Below are positions 8,901 through 17,770 of a stretch of 64,000 bases of DNA, piece after piece (the first letter of the stretch is position 1; the number at the start of each line of letters is the position of its first letter). Source of the DNA: an uncultured Oscillospiraceae bacterium (GTDB lineage Bacteria; Bacillota; Clostridia; Oscillospirales; Acutalibacteraceae); the NCBI GenBank assembly GCA_900549755.1, contig URPQ01000003.1:1-64000 (forward strand), read 5' to 3'. The notes beneath the pieces are model-generated. The model did not search any database and was not told where the DNA came from. It worked only from the letters and a program-made list of their open reading frames with translations. Both the position numbers and the translations under genes were made by a program.

Positions 8901-10687
8901 AAATAATGCCCGAGACAACCGTGGTAAACACATTCCGAAATACGGTTGAGCTGAACAAAATGAAACACATTCTTTCCGAATGGTCAAAGGAAGCAACGCT
9001 TGTAGATACATATTGTATTCAGGCAATTTCAGATAACAAAACAGACGCAAGACTTACTCAGCCCTATGACAAGGTTAAGTTCAGTGTTCCGCTTACTTAT
9101 CTTTGCGGTAAGGATAAAATCACCACGAAAAACATAAGCGCTCTGAACGCGGTATTTTATTCCGAGGGCGTTTGTTCAAATGCCAAGCTCACGGTAGAGG
9201 AGGATAACCTCATAATTGAAACCTCGCTTTCGGGGGATCTGATTTTCTTCAGCGGCAAGCCCGGCAAGGACGGCAGGCTTTTTGATTTGCCTAAGAGCGA
9301 TAACAATGATTCTGCCGCGGTGGATTCGACTGATGACAGCAAAACGGACGATAACACCGGCTATGATGATGAGGATGACACCGAAGACGAGCAGAACGGC
9401 ACCAAAAAGTACAAGAAGGTCATAAGACGGAAAAAGAACACTCAAAAGGGAAGTAACAAAATAATTTGGCTTTCGGTTTGCATTGTGGGGGCTGTTGCCG
9501 TACTTGTTTTAGGCTTCTTCGGGTATAAGAAGTTTATTGCGACCTCTCTGAGCCTTTTCCTGATTCTCGGCTTAACCTTTGTTGCGCCAATCACCGGTCT
9601 GGCGGCTGATGAAGACGTAAGACGTGCAGAAATTCGACTTTTGTATGACCATCCCGGAGTGCCCGGATATGATGCGGAATACGAAACAATTGTTTATTAC
9701 GGCGTGGGCGACGATTTAACCCGCCTGTCACCGAATGAATATACTCTGCACTGCGATTTAGCGGATATAAAAATTGACGGAATCAAATTTATTGTTCCTG
9801 CCTCATTTAAGGACAATACCGATATAGACGGATTTAAAATATATGCTACCGTTAATTCCGATAAAGAGGTTGAAGCATCATATCCGTTAATGGTTAAAAA
9901 CTGGAAGCTTGAGGTTCAGGATGATTTTGACGGAACAAGCCTTAATACCGAGCTTTGGTCGAACTACCCGCGCACAAACGGACAAATACCGCAGGATAAC
10001 GGGAAATACTGCCAGGCATATGTTTCGGAGGACTGTGTGACCGTTAAGGACGGCAAGCTGGAAATGCGCATTTTGGACGGCAAGGACGGCACGGCGTATT
10101 CAAAGAACGAGCCGATTGATGCAGAATTCCTTATGCCGAGAATAACCTCAAAGGGCAAAGTTGAAAGCACATACGGCTGCTATGTTGCGAGTATACAAAT
10201 GCCGCATAACACTTCGGCAGGTTCTAACAGCGGCTTCTGGCTGCTGCCCACAACCGGAAACTGGGGCAATACGTTCCTGTTTGACAGCCCGACTACCTTA
10301 GACGGCTTTTCATGCGGAGAGCTTGACATTATTGAATATTCGCCGGCTTGGGGCGGCGGTAAATTCCAATCGGCACTGCATTGGTGGGATTCCGCAACCC
10401 TTTTAAAGGGCAGCGGAATGGAAATGGGAACCAATTATCCTAAGTTTACAAGGGGCGAGTACGTTGAGATGGCGTGCACCTGGACGGAAAACTCATATTG
10501 TATTTACTACGACGGTATATTGCAGCGAAAGGTTAAAAATCTTGTGGCAAGCGGCGAGAAGGCGTATGTACTTTTCACCATGCAAACCGCGGGATATAAC
10601 GGTAACGCAAGCTGGACCGGAATGTTCACAAAAGAGGATCTTCCGGAAATGGTATGCCGTGTAGATTATTTCAAGCTATTCAGCTAA
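5993..10687 (+). CDS. Giant GH16 endo-glucanase with CBM-like modules and an internal membrane hairpin
   Basis: A 1564-aa protein. Signal peptide 1-33. Three related beta-sandwich modules follow (about 40-197, 216-373, 389-546), then further modules (about 563-730, 731-945, 946-1100). Next come an Asp/Glu-rich linker (1100-1137), a basic stretch KKYKKVIRRKK, TM segment 1 (about 1159-1180), and directly a second hydrophobic segment (1183-1200) ending in GLAAD, which reads like a signal-peptidase site. After it lie a beta domain (1210-1300) and a C-terminal GH16 domain (about 1303-1564) with GELDIIEY (nucleophile E1443, D1445, acid/base E1448). GH16 enzymes cut beta-1,3 or mixed-linkage beta-glucans. 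No dockerin or sorting motif is seen. The arrangement suggests an anchored protein fused in frame to a secreted enzyme that kept its own signal peptide. AAGGAGA precedes the ATG. Confidence 0.88.
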   Translation: MRIQRTRKIAATFLAAVLLIVGIVPTFLPSGAGTENTGDSKLLFTKKLEIVNSNKYATTADVEEEGNSGFTASKKFTLTDSNYYKRGANFFLFRDVSAGIDFSEVGNKGSYVFWLKTPHSVTLTVDIQLADFSAAARFKITTTDETDWQKVTIAQSDITLLDDKFDFDGIYGLKASVTKDDFLNAGESMYFGIMEAYGKGDDDTGDISVPELIHQPGLWRDGSLKDYSSIETVAVTDNESFSTGKKFTVLNQGYYNNDTSFYFTVDFNAQLDFSAIGKKGFFKFWIKTPHRVAFKVEVLHTASYLRDATFEIITSDSTEWQEICISRQDMSISDPNFDFRNLIGIKLLPVASLFLKPEESILFGQLEIYDEALPSSGDGSAKPKIKRSPGMWRDGSLKDYSSIETVGVTDNDKFATAQNFTVLNDEYYDHDASFYIFVDWSAKIDLSAIGKNGYIKFWIKTPHSVTFKVEVLHTTSYLRDATFEITTSDSTEWQEINILREDMSIGDPNFDFKNLIGFKAVPKKGTFLNANEKITFGQIEIYDENIGGSEENPGHIDLGEIKPDKNYTVLFDAQVKNGGCGAGGILVKTKYADTSLFEHSLKVTMKDSEKYFSNLSNITFYTTYGKDINVGDALENGYFELWIKTPRPLTMDLVLSKYWPTAKIRFTTAEGTGWQKIRMPVADFVDGYESMSYNGMILIQLAAANASSFIADNESFEVGRLTFFCPNSDIGSSGADETYPISEDKLTRYEGTNFLLTTSTHGFWAGEPSDEANIHNEYAGVAKDDVNYYKFKNIMRMWLVDVDEYYAKGTSGAMVYIKRGSGPNGRVIPVDVNDYILTGTLRVWIKVTKKMTFNISLRNGQANDDIGISIPVTIEPTAENNGFKEIQIPLKDYYDKAVKENIKYRFDKLDGFHISPVIKDREHFLDEGDEIIYSTFELWAKEAPEPVPAETKRTYTCSNGNGVILIDENEIMPETTVVNTFRNTVELNKMKHILSEWSKEATLVDTYCIQAISDNKTDARLTQPYDKVKFSVPLTYLCGKDKITTKNISALNAVFYSEGVCSNAKLTVEEDNLIIETSLSGDLIFFSGKPGKDGRLFDLPKSDNNDSAAVDSTDDSKTDDNTGYDDEDDTEDEQNGTKKYKKVIRRKKNTQKGSNKIIWLSVCIVGAVAVLVLGFFGYKKFIATSLSLFLILGLTFVAPITGLAADEDVRRAEIRLLYDHPGVPGYDAEYETIVYYGVGDDLTRLSPNEYTLHCDLADIKIDGIKFIVPASFKDNTDIDGFKIYATVNSDKEVEASYPLMVKNWKLEVQDDFDGTSLNTELWSNYPRTNGQIPQDNGKYCQAYVSEDCVTVKDGKLEMRILDGKDGTAYSKNEPIDAEFLMPRITSKGKVESTYGCYVASIQMPHNTSAGSNSGFWLLPTTGNWGNTFLFDSPTTLDGFSCGELDIIEYSPAWGGGKFQSALHWWDSATLLKGSGMEMGTNYPKFTRGEYVEMACTWTENSYCIYYDGILQRKVKNLVASGEKAYVLFTMQTAGYNGNASWTGMFTKEDLPEMVCRVDYFKLFS
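6640..7110 (+). repeat. CBM-like module repeat, copy A
   Basis: Direct repeat inside the GH16 gene. It encodes a module beginning GLWRDGSLKDYSSIETV and ending FGQLEIYDE, and is closely similar to copy B (7157-7630) in both protein and DNA. This indicates fairly recent duplication. A more diverged relative lies at about 6113-6585. Confidence 0.85.
7157..7630 (+). repeat. CBM-like module repeat, copy B
   Basis: Second copy of the module at 6640-7110, starting GMWRDGSLKDYSSIETV and ending FGQIEIYDE. The shared stretch around EVLHTxSYLRDATFEI is nearly identical, while strand-edge residues differ. Confidence 0.85.
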
Positions 10688-10711
10688 AAAATTAAGAACG
10701 GAGAGAAAAAG

Positions 10712-12175
10712 ATGCAATTTAAAAGAATTCTGTCATTAACTATGGTTTTTGTATTATCGCTTGCTGCTTTTTCGGGCTGTAAGAAAAGCGACGGAGATGA
10801 ATACAGCGAATTTGTTTCCTATGTTGAGGTAGGCGGCGGAGACAACGCAAATAATCAAAAAGACAGCAAGGGCGATAATGAAGCCGATAACTCAAGCACC
10901 GGCAACTCAGGCAGCGGTAAAACAAACAGCGGCAGCGGCAAAACGTCTAACGGTGCAACCACCACTAAAAACGGTAAAGTAGATTTAGGCGGCAGAACGA
11001 TTATATACCATACGTTTTGGTCAGAGCCTAAAAAGGGCGGCAGCGACCGTGAAAACACATATTGGAAGAAGAAAACAGAGCTTGAGAAGAAATATAATTT
11101 CAAATTCAAGCATGTTTCAAGCAACGACGATAATCTTTATGATAAGGTTATTACGAGTATTGTTGCCGGCAAGCCCTCCTGCGATATTATGTCCTCAAAG
11201 CAAATTGCGGTTCCCGCAATGAAGCAGGGCTTATTTTACGATCTTTCAAAGCTTGAGGAAATCAATTTGAATGATTCAAAATGGAGAAAATGCGTAACCG
11301 AAATGGGAACTCTTAACGGCAAAAAGTATCTTATGGAAGCCGGAAAGATGATTACATCGAATATGATTCTTTATAATAAGGACCTTTTCAAAGCTAAAAA
11401 AATGGACGGCGAGGATCTTTACACGCTCCAAAAGCAGGGAAAGCTTACGCTTAATAAGCTCATTTCGATTATGAAAAATATGTATGACGGAAAGAAAGCC
11501 TCCACCGTTGTTGATATTTTCCCGTTCAATCTTCACATTCAGTTTGCTTACGCTTACGGAAGTCAGATTGTAAGCAGAACACCCGGAACAACGAAATTCC
11601 AAAGCACAATCGGGTCAAATGAAGTGACAAATGCCTTCAAAGCCGCACAGGATTTGTTAAATTCCGGCGTTGTTGTAAATAATGCCGGCAGCTCATGGAC
11701 ATGGGCGCGTGATGAATTCTTAAAGGGTAATTATCCGATACTTATCGGCTCGGGCGATCTTGAAAATATTGCAAGCAACTGCTCCTTTGATTTGGGCGCC
11801 TGTGTAATTCCTGACCTAAACGGAAAACCGGTATGCGAGATTTCGGACGTTCAGTGGGCGGCAATTCCTTATAACGTTAAAAATCCGCATGATGTTGCGT
11901 TTGTTTGGAATGAAATGGCGGATTATATATTCGATGTGAATTATAAGCTCCGTTACCAGGATATTGTTTCAAGCGATGTTATGCATCTGCTCGATGATAT
12001 TTCAAAGAGACAGGTAGCCGGTGAGCTGAAGGTGGATTATTACAATGTAATCAACATTTGGTCTGACGGTGTAGGCGGAGTATTCAACGAGATGATAGCC
12101 GGCACTACAACACCTGCTTCTGCAATTCAAACAGTAAATAATATGATTAAAACAAAGCTTAAAACCTATGAATAA
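10712..12175 (+). CDS. ABC transporter sugar-binding lipoprotein
   Basis: A 487-aa family 1 extracellular solute-binding protein. The signal peptide ends in lipobox FSGC (Cys 23). A Ser/Gly/Asn-rich low-complexity spacer (about 45-88) lifts the binding domain off the membrane. The binding domain starts at GGRTIIYHTFW. Typical late features are the PYNVKNPHDVAFVWNEM stretch and a helical C-terminus. It should capture oligosaccharides from the GH16 enzymes and hand them to the permeases that follow. An intercistronic hairpin separates it from them, which often gives the binding protein more mRNA than the permeases. Confidence 0.9.
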   Translation: MQFKRILSLTMVFVLSLAAFSGCKKSDGDEYSEFVSYVEVGGGDNANNQKDSKGDNEADNSSTGNSGSGKTNSGSGKTSNGATTTKNGKVDLGGRTIIYHTFWSEPKKGGSDRENTYWKKKTELEKKYNFKFKHVSSNDDNLYDKVITSIVAGKPSCDIMSSKQIAVPAMKQGLFYDLSKLEEINLNDSKWRKCVTEMGTLNGKKYLMEAGKMITSNMILYNKDLFKAKKMDGEDLYTLQKQGKLTLNKLISIMKNMYDGKKASTVVDIFPFNLHIQFAYAYGSQIVSRTPGTTKFQSTIGSNEVTNAFKAAQDLLNSGVVVNNAGSSWTWARDEFLKGNYPILIGSGDLENIASNCSFDLGACVIPDLNGKPVCEISDVQWAAIPYNVKNPHDVAFVWNEMADYIFDVNYKLRYQDIVSSDVMHLLDDISKRQVAGELKVDYYNVINIWSDGVGGVFNEMIAGTTTPASAIQTVNNMIKTKLKTYE

Positions 12176-12203
12176 TTAAAGAAAAAGCTTTGCAAGCCTT
12201 TTA

Positions 12204-12235
12204 TGAGAGTGTCGGCAATAATGCCGGCACTCTTA
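12204..12235 (+). other. Intercistronic stem-loop after the binding-protein gene
   Basis: An 11- to 12-bp GC-rich stem (12206-12217 with 12222-12233) with a 4-base loop, without a following T run. It is probably an mRNA-stabilising or partial-termination element that sets the ratio of binding protein to permease. Confidence 0.6.
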
Positions 12236-12288
12236 TAAGGAAACCGGAATACAGAGCCGTTACTACACTTGAGGGGAGTTAATTTCAG

Positions 12289-13188
12289 ATGCTCGGCAAA
12301 GAAAAATCAACACTGACACAACGCCGTAATAATAAGGGGTATTTGTTTGTATTGCCTTTTATTATCGGATTTTTCGCACTGTTTCTGTACCCGCTTTTGC
12401 AATCGGTGCTGTATAGCTTCGGTCAGCTTTCCCCCTCGGATAATTTTAAGCTTGTGCTTGAAGGAATTGATAATTATAAGGTGGCATTAAGGGAGGATGT
12501 TTCCTACTACCGTTTATTGATAAAGGCAATAACGGATATGCTGTATCAAATGCCCGTAATTCTGATTTTCAGTTTTATTATTGCCAATCTTTTAAAGGAT
12601 AAATTCCCGGGCAGGGGCGCTGTAAGACTGATTTTGTTTTTACCCGTTGTACTTTCCTCGGGCGTAATTGTCACACTCGGAAGAAACGACTCAATGCAGG
12701 AAATGATGAGCGGAGCACTCTCAAGCGAATCAACATCGCTGTTAAGTGTAGATTCACTTCGCGCGTTTCTTGTCAACATAAATATTTCGTCAAAGCTTGC
12801 ATCTTACATAACAGACGCGGTTACCAATATTCTTTCAATAATAAATCATTCCGGAATACAGATACTTATATTTTTATCGGCGTTGCAGTCAATTCCCGAA
12901 GCGCTGTATGAAGCGTCATCAATTGACGGCGCCTCCGGTTGGGAAAACTTTTGGAAAATAACCTTTCCAATGGTTATTCCGCAAATGATTGTATGCCTGG
13001 TTTACACAATTATTGATTTATTTGTAAGCACCAACAACAGCGTGATTACATATATTTACTCTGTTGCCTTTAATAAAATACAATTCGGGTTATCCTCGGC
13101 AATGTCCTGCATTTACACAGTGATTGTAGCGGCAGTGCTGGGAGCATTTACACTTATATTCACAAGAATATTTAAGCATTACCGTTAA
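12289..13188 (+). CDS. ABC sugar transporter permease (MalF-type)
   Basis: A 299-aa integral membrane protein with about six TM segments, beginning with LFVLPFIIGFFALFLYPLL. The EAA loop that contacts the ATPase is present near residue 203: EALYEASSIDGASGWENFW, followed by KITFPMVIP. It pairs with the next gene to form the translocation pore of the importer served by the upstream lipoprotein. GGGGAG precedes the ATG. The periplasmic region (about 125-170) is longer than in the second permease set. Confidence 0.9.
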   Translation: MLGKEKSTLTQRRNNKGYLFVLPFIIGFFALFLYPLLQSVLYSFGQLSPSDNFKLVLEGIDNYKVALREDVSYYRLLIKAITDMLYQMPVILIFSFIIANLLKDKFPGRGAVRLILFLPVVLSSGVIVTLGRNDSMQEMMSGALSSESTSLLSVDSLRAFLVNINISSKLASYITDAVTNILSIINHSGIQILIFLSALQSIPEALYEASSIDGASGWENFWKITFPMVIPQMIVCLVYTIIDLFVSTNNSVITYIYSVAFNKIQFGLSSAMSCIYTVIVAAVLGAFTLIFTRIFKHYR

Positions 13189-13201
13189 GGGAGGAAAAAA
13201 C

Positions 13202-14074
13202 GTGAAAATTAACAAATTCCGTATTAAGAAAAAAGCAAGTGCGGGAATAATTTTATTCGTTAAGATACTGATACTTACCGGTATATGCTTTGTTGTTCTG
13301 TACCCTCAATTTGAAAAGCTTGCCATTTCTTTTATGTCGGTTGATGACCTTTACGATTCAAGCGTTCAATACATTCCCTCGCAATTTTCTCTTAACAATT
13401 ATAAAAGAGCAATTGAATACACGGATTATTGGAACACCCTTATAAGAACCGTGCTGTTTGTACTTCTCAACTCGCTTTTACAGGTTTGTTCGGCCATGCT
13501 AATAGGCTACGGCTTTGCACGGTTTGATTTTAAGGGTAAAAATATATTATTCGGCTGCGTTATAGCAACGCTTATTGTTCCGGTACAAAGCTTTGTTGTT
13601 CCGCTTTACAAGCACTTTTTAGGGCTTAAGCTGTTAAATACCGCTTTCCCGATACTTTTATTATCGGCAGGCGGCATTGGGCTTAAAAGCGGATTATACA
13701 TATTTTTATTCCGTCAAAGATTTGCGGGAATTCCGAAGGAGCTTGAGGAATCGGGAAAAATTGACGGTGCGGGAGATTTCAGAATTTTCAGAAGTATAAT
13801 GGTCCCGAGTGCCTTAACCATATTTGTAACGTGCCTGCTGTTCTCATTTGTGTGGCAGTGGACCGATAACTATTACATTTCGGTTTTTATGCCCACAAAC
13901 AAATATCTTGCCAATATGGTAAGCCTGTTGGCAACAATAAGCTCAGACGATTATTCGCTTTCTCTCCTTACAAATGCCGGAGTTATTCTTTTGATATTGC
14001 CGATATTATTTATATTTTTAATCGCTCAACGTTTCTTTGTTCAAGGGGTTGAAACTGCCGGAATAGTAGGATAG
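13202..14074 (+). CDS. ABC sugar transporter permease (MalG-type)
   Basis: A 290-aa carbohydrate permease of the MalG side with six TM segments. The EAA loop reads GIPKELEESGKIDGAGDFRIF followed by RSIMVPS, and the C-terminus ends shortly after a TM helix with FFVQGVETAGIVG, typical of MalG proteins. GTG start with GGGAGG seven bases upstream, 13 bases after the partner permease. No ATPase gene follows. Confidence 0.9.
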   Translation: MKINKFRIKKKASAGIILFVKILILTGICFVVLYPQFEKLAISFMSVDDLYDSSVQYIPSQFSLNNYKRAIEYTDYWNTLIRTVLFVLLNSLLQVCSAMLIGYGFARFDFKGKNILFGCVIATLIVPVQSFVVPLYKHFLGLKLLNTAFPILLLSAGGIGLKSGLYIFLFRQRFAGIPKELEESGKIDGAGDFRIFRSIMVPSALTIFVTCLLFSFVWQWTDNYYISVFMPTNKYLANMVSLLATISSDDYSLSLLTNAGVILLILPILFIFLIAQRFFVQGVETAGIVG

Positions 14075-14145
14075 TATTTACAAAAATTTTTTAGCCATTA
14101 TTGCGTTTTTTATTGGCTTAAAGCGATGGCAGAACGGAGATTTGT

Positions 14146-16857
14146 ATGAAACGCATTTTTTCAATTTTCCTTTCGGGAATTATTATGGCAGGATCTGTTT
14201 TATGCGTCAGCGCTCAAAACGATGTTGATAAAAAGTACTACAGCTACCGTGAATCAATCGGCAGCGAACAGGCGACCGACACGGTAGAATTGATGCCGAC
14301 CTCAAATAACGGAAAGTCTTACGAATTTGATATTGATGTACGGTCGGGGAATTACAATATTTTTCTCAATTACACCGTTAAAGCGGTGCGAACCGATACA
14401 ATTAAATACATACTTAAGATTAACGGCGAGTGCCCTTTCGCTGAGTGCAAAAATCTGAGCGCGCCGATCAGCTATGTTGAGGAAAGCCGGACCTTCCCGA
14501 AGGATACAAGCGGAAACGAAATATCGGGCAATTTAATCGTTTCGGATAATGCCGTTTCGGCGCCTGTTTGCGATTCCGAGGGAATTTTTAAGGAAAATTA
14601 CTCTTTCTTCCTTGGGGACACCTCGCGCAAGCTGACGGTTGAGGTGACCGACGGCGATATAATACTGTCATCCGTTACACTAAAGCCTGCGCGGGAGATA
14701 CCCGAATATGCAGAGTATAATAAACAGAATAAAGGAATAAAAGAGGGCGGCGTAATAAAGCTCAATGCGGAGCATCCCGATAACCGCACTTCAAAATCAA
14801 TTTTCACCTTTTGCGATGCCTCCGGCGCGTCGGTGCAGCCGGTTGCAGAGGATAAAATTGTTATGAACGCCCTGGGCGGCTCGCAGTGGAGCCGTGTAGG
14901 TGAAAGTGCCGAATGGAAAATTGATGTTCCAAAATCCGGACTTTATGAGCTCAGAATAAAGTATATGCAGGGCTATACTAACGGCAGAGGAGTTTCAAGA
15001 AGCTTTTATATAGACGGCGAGGTGCCGTTTAAGGAAGCGTTAAATATATATTTCCCTTATAGCAGCAAATGGAAAGAAATGACCTTTTCAAATGAAAAGG
15101 GTGCATATTCCTTTTATTTGGAAAAAGGCGAGCATACGGTTGCCTTAGCGGTATCGCTGGGCGATATGGCGGAAATAATCAATGACAGTAAAACCGTGCT
15201 TTCCGAGCTGAATACGGTTTACAGGCGGATTATCACGCTGACCGGCGTTACACCGGACAGCTACCGTGATTACCAGTTAGAGGATAAAATTCCCGATGTA
15301 ATAGAGACAATCGGTGAAGAAGCGCAGCGGCTGGACGCGATTGTTGAAAGGCTTAACAAAAGTCAGAAGGGCGGCACCGAAAGCGGCGTTTTAAGGCGCC
15401 TTTCCCGTCAGCTGATAAAATTTAACGATGACCCGGATAAGATTGCGCCTCAGCTTACCCAATTTCAAAGTAATATCAGTGCTTTCGGCACATGGATCAA
15501 CGACCGCTTTACGCAGCCTCTTGCAATTGACGAAATAGCGCTTTGCGGAAAAAGCAGTAAATCACCGTTCAAATTCGTCGGTTTTTTCGGGTCGATTTAC
15601 CATGGCTTTAAGCAATTTATATACTCGTTTTCATCAGACTATGACACATCGCAGGGTGAAAAGGAGCTTATAGAGGTGTGGGCTCCGACCGGCAGAGACC
15701 AAATGCAGATAATTAAAAACCTCACCAATCAGCTTTTTGAGCCTGAGACGGGCATTTCCGTAAATTTAAAGCTTATTGCCGAAGCTGCTTTGTTACCCGC
15801 AATAGTTGCGGGCGAGGGACCGGACGTTGCGCTTATGTGCCCGCAAACCACACCGATAAATTTCGCAATGCGAAATTCGGTTGAGGACCTAACCAAATTT
15901 GACGGATTTGACGCTTTAAGCGCCGAAATGATTGATAATTCGCTCATTCCGTTCACATACGGAGGCGGGGTATATGCCATTCCCGAAACCCTTTCGTTCC
16001 CGATTTTGTTTTACAGAACCGATATTTTAGCCGAGCTTGGCATAGAGGTTCCGAAAACATGGGACGATGTGACCGAAATGATTGTTGATTTGAGCCATAA
16101 TAATATGCAGTTCGGTTTTGCGGGGTCACTTCAAAACTTTGCAACAATGCTCTATCAAAATAACGGCAAGGTTTACAGCGATGACGCAACGGCAAGTGCG
16201 TTTAACGAAAATGAGGCAATTACCGCCTTTGAAAGGTATACAAAGCTGTATCAGTATTTTAAAATTCCCGTAACCTTTGAATTTGCAAACCGTTTCAGGA
16301 ACGGTCAAATGCCGATAGCGGTAGCAGATTATATGCAATATAATACGCTCCGTATTTTTGCGTCTGAAATTGACGGATTATGGAGTATCGCACCGGTTCC
16401 GGGTACTATGCGGTCTGACGGTACAATCAACAGAACGGTTGTGGGTACGGCAACAGGGTGCATTATGATTAAAGGAACAAAAAATAAAGAGTCCGCTTGG
16501 AAATTTATGCAGTGGTGGACATCAGCCGATATTCAGGAGCAGTACGGAAAAAAGGTTGAGGAAAAGCTTGGGGCATCGGCAAGATACGCAGCCGCAAACG
16601 CGGTGGCATTGGAGCATTTACCGTGGTCCTATGAGTTCTATAATGAGCTTTCAAGCCAAATTAAAAATGTGACCTGTATTCCGGAGGTGCCCGGCGGCTA
16701 CTTTACCTCAAGGCATTTCAGCAACGCCTTCAGAAAGGTAATTTATCAGAATGAAAACCCGCGGGAAACCTTGCTTGAGTATACAAAGGAAATAAATGCT
16801 GAAATAACAGACAAGCGCAACGAATTCGGACTTACGACAGGGGGCAAAGGGCATTGA
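14146..16857 (+). CDS. Solute-binding protein fused to N-terminal CBM-like domains
   Basis: 903 aa. The signal peptide (1-22, likely cleaved after VSA) has no lipobox. Two beta-rich, CBM-like domains follow (about 25-190 and 205-345); the second has the SGLYELRIKYMQGY pattern of CBM6/35-like folds. A helical region (about 350-450) and the GFFGSIYHGFKQF segment come next. The last part (about 507-903) is a family 1 solute-binding domain (IEVWAPTGRDQM; GEGPDVALM; FPILFYRTDILAELGIEVPKTWDD; ESAWKFMQWWTS). It likely holds glucan at the surface and passes oligosaccharides to the next two permeases. How it stays on the cell without a lipid anchor is not clear. The end overlaps the next start. Confidence 0.85.
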   Translation: MKRIFSIFLSGIIMAGSVLCVSAQNDVDKKYYSYRESIGSEQATDTVELMPTSNNGKSYEFDIDVRSGNYNIFLNYTVKAVRTDTIKYILKINGECPFAECKNLSAPISYVEESRTFPKDTSGNEISGNLIVSDNAVSAPVCDSEGIFKENYSFFLGDTSRKLTVEVTDGDIILSSVTLKPAREIPEYAEYNKQNKGIKEGGVIKLNAEHPDNRTSKSIFTFCDASGASVQPVAEDKIVMNALGGSQWSRVGESAEWKIDVPKSGLYELRIKYMQGYTNGRGVSRSFYIDGEVPFKEALNIYFPYSSKWKEMTFSNEKGAYSFYLEKGEHTVALAVSLGDMAEIINDSKTVLSELNTVYRRIITLTGVTPDSYRDYQLEDKIPDVIETIGEEAQRLDAIVERLNKSQKGGTESGVLRRLSRQLIKFNDDPDKIAPQLTQFQSNISAFGTWINDRFTQPLAIDEIALCGKSSKSPFKFVGFFGSIYHGFKQFIYSFSSDYDTSQGEKELIEVWAPTGRDQMQIIKNLTNQLFEPETGISVNLKLIAEAALLPAIVAGEGPDVALMCPQTTPINFAMRNSVEDLTKFDGFDALSAEMIDNSLIPFTYGGGVYAIPETLSFPILFYRTDILAELGIEVPKTWDDVTEMIVDLSHNNMQFGFAGSLQNFATMLYQNNGKVYSDDATASAFNENEAITAFERYTKLYQYFKIPVTFEFANRFRNGQMPIAVADYMQYNTLRIFASEIDGLWSIAPVPGTMRSDGTINRTVVGTATGCIMIKGTKNKESAWKFMQWWTSADIQEQYGKKVEEKLGASARYAAANAVALEHLPWSYEFYNELSSQIKNVTCIPEVPGGYFTSRHFSNAFRKVIYQNENPRETLLEYTKEINAEITDKRNEFGLTTGGKGH

Positions 16858-17756
16858 GTAAAAATCGCAGCTTATTAAAAACCGTTAATAAAAAGAGAAT
16901 AAATTATCTTTATTTACTCCCTTTTTCAATTGCCTTTTTTACGTTTACGGTGCTGCCTGTACTATATTCGATTTTTTTGGGATTTTGCAATTATAACGTG
17001 CTTGAGCCGCCTCAATTTACATTATTCAACAATTACACGAAAATGTTTTTTGAAGACAGTATTTTTATGACCGCACTTATAAACACACTTGTAATGGCGG
17101 TAATAACCGGTCCTATCGGATATGTAATTTCATTTTTACTGGCTTGGCTTATAAATGAGCTTAATCCTAAGGTCAGGTCGCTGTATGTCCTTTTCTTTTA
17201 TGCGCCTTCAATTTCGGGTAATCTTTTTATGATTTGGAAGATTATATTCAGCGATGACGCAAACGGATATTTAAACAGCCTGCTTTTATACCTGGGAGTA
17301 ATTGATGAAAACATATACTGGCTGTCAGACACAAAATATATGATGACAGTGTGTGTTTTAGCAACGCTTTGGATGAGCATGGGAACCGGATTTTTATCCT
17401 TCGTTGCAGGCTTGCAGGGAATTGACAGAAGCTTGCTTGAGGCAGGCTCAATAGACGGTATACGAAACCGCTGGCAGGAGCTGTGGTATGTTGTTCTGCC
17501 TTCAATGCGGCCGCAACTGCTTTTCGGCGCGGTTATGAGCATAAGCTCGGCATTTTCGATAGGCAGCGTAACCGAAAGCCTTTGCGGAATGCCAAGCACC
17601 GACTATGCGGTACATACCCTGGTAAACCATATGACGGACTACGGCTACACACGCTTTGAAATGGGATATGCAAGCGCAATAGCCACCGTATTGTTTTTAC
17701 TGATGATTTTTTGTAAGTCCTTATTCCAGAAGTTCTTACAAAAAATAGGTACTTAA
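16854..17756 (+). CDS. ABC sugar transporter permease (second set, MalF-type)
   Basis: A 300-aa, six-TM permease beginning YLYLLPFSIAFFTFTVLPVLYS. The EAA loop is SLLEAGSIDGIRNRWQELW, followed by YVVLPSMRP. The start is a TTG that overlaps the stop of the upstream fusion protein (TTGA, 16854-16857), so translation is probably coupled. An AGGGGG run lies about 10 bases upstream. It forms the second importer with the next gene. Confidence 0.9.
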   Translation: MSKNRSLLKTVNKKRINYLYLLPFSIAFFTFTVLPVLYSIFLGFCNYNVLEPPQFTLFNNYTKMFFEDSIFMTALINTLVMAVITGPIGYVISFLLAWLINELNPKVRSLYVLFFYAPSISGNLFMIWKIIFSDDANGYLNSLLLYLGVIDENIYWLSDTKYMMTVCVLATLWMSMGTGFLSFVAGLQGIDRSLLEAGSIDGIRNRWQELWYVVLPSMRPQLLFGAVMSISSAFSIGSVTESLCGMPSTDYAVHTLVNHMTDYGYTRFEMGYASAIATVLFLLMIFCKSLFQKFLQKIGT

Positions 17757-17770
17757 AGGAGAAATGGGTT

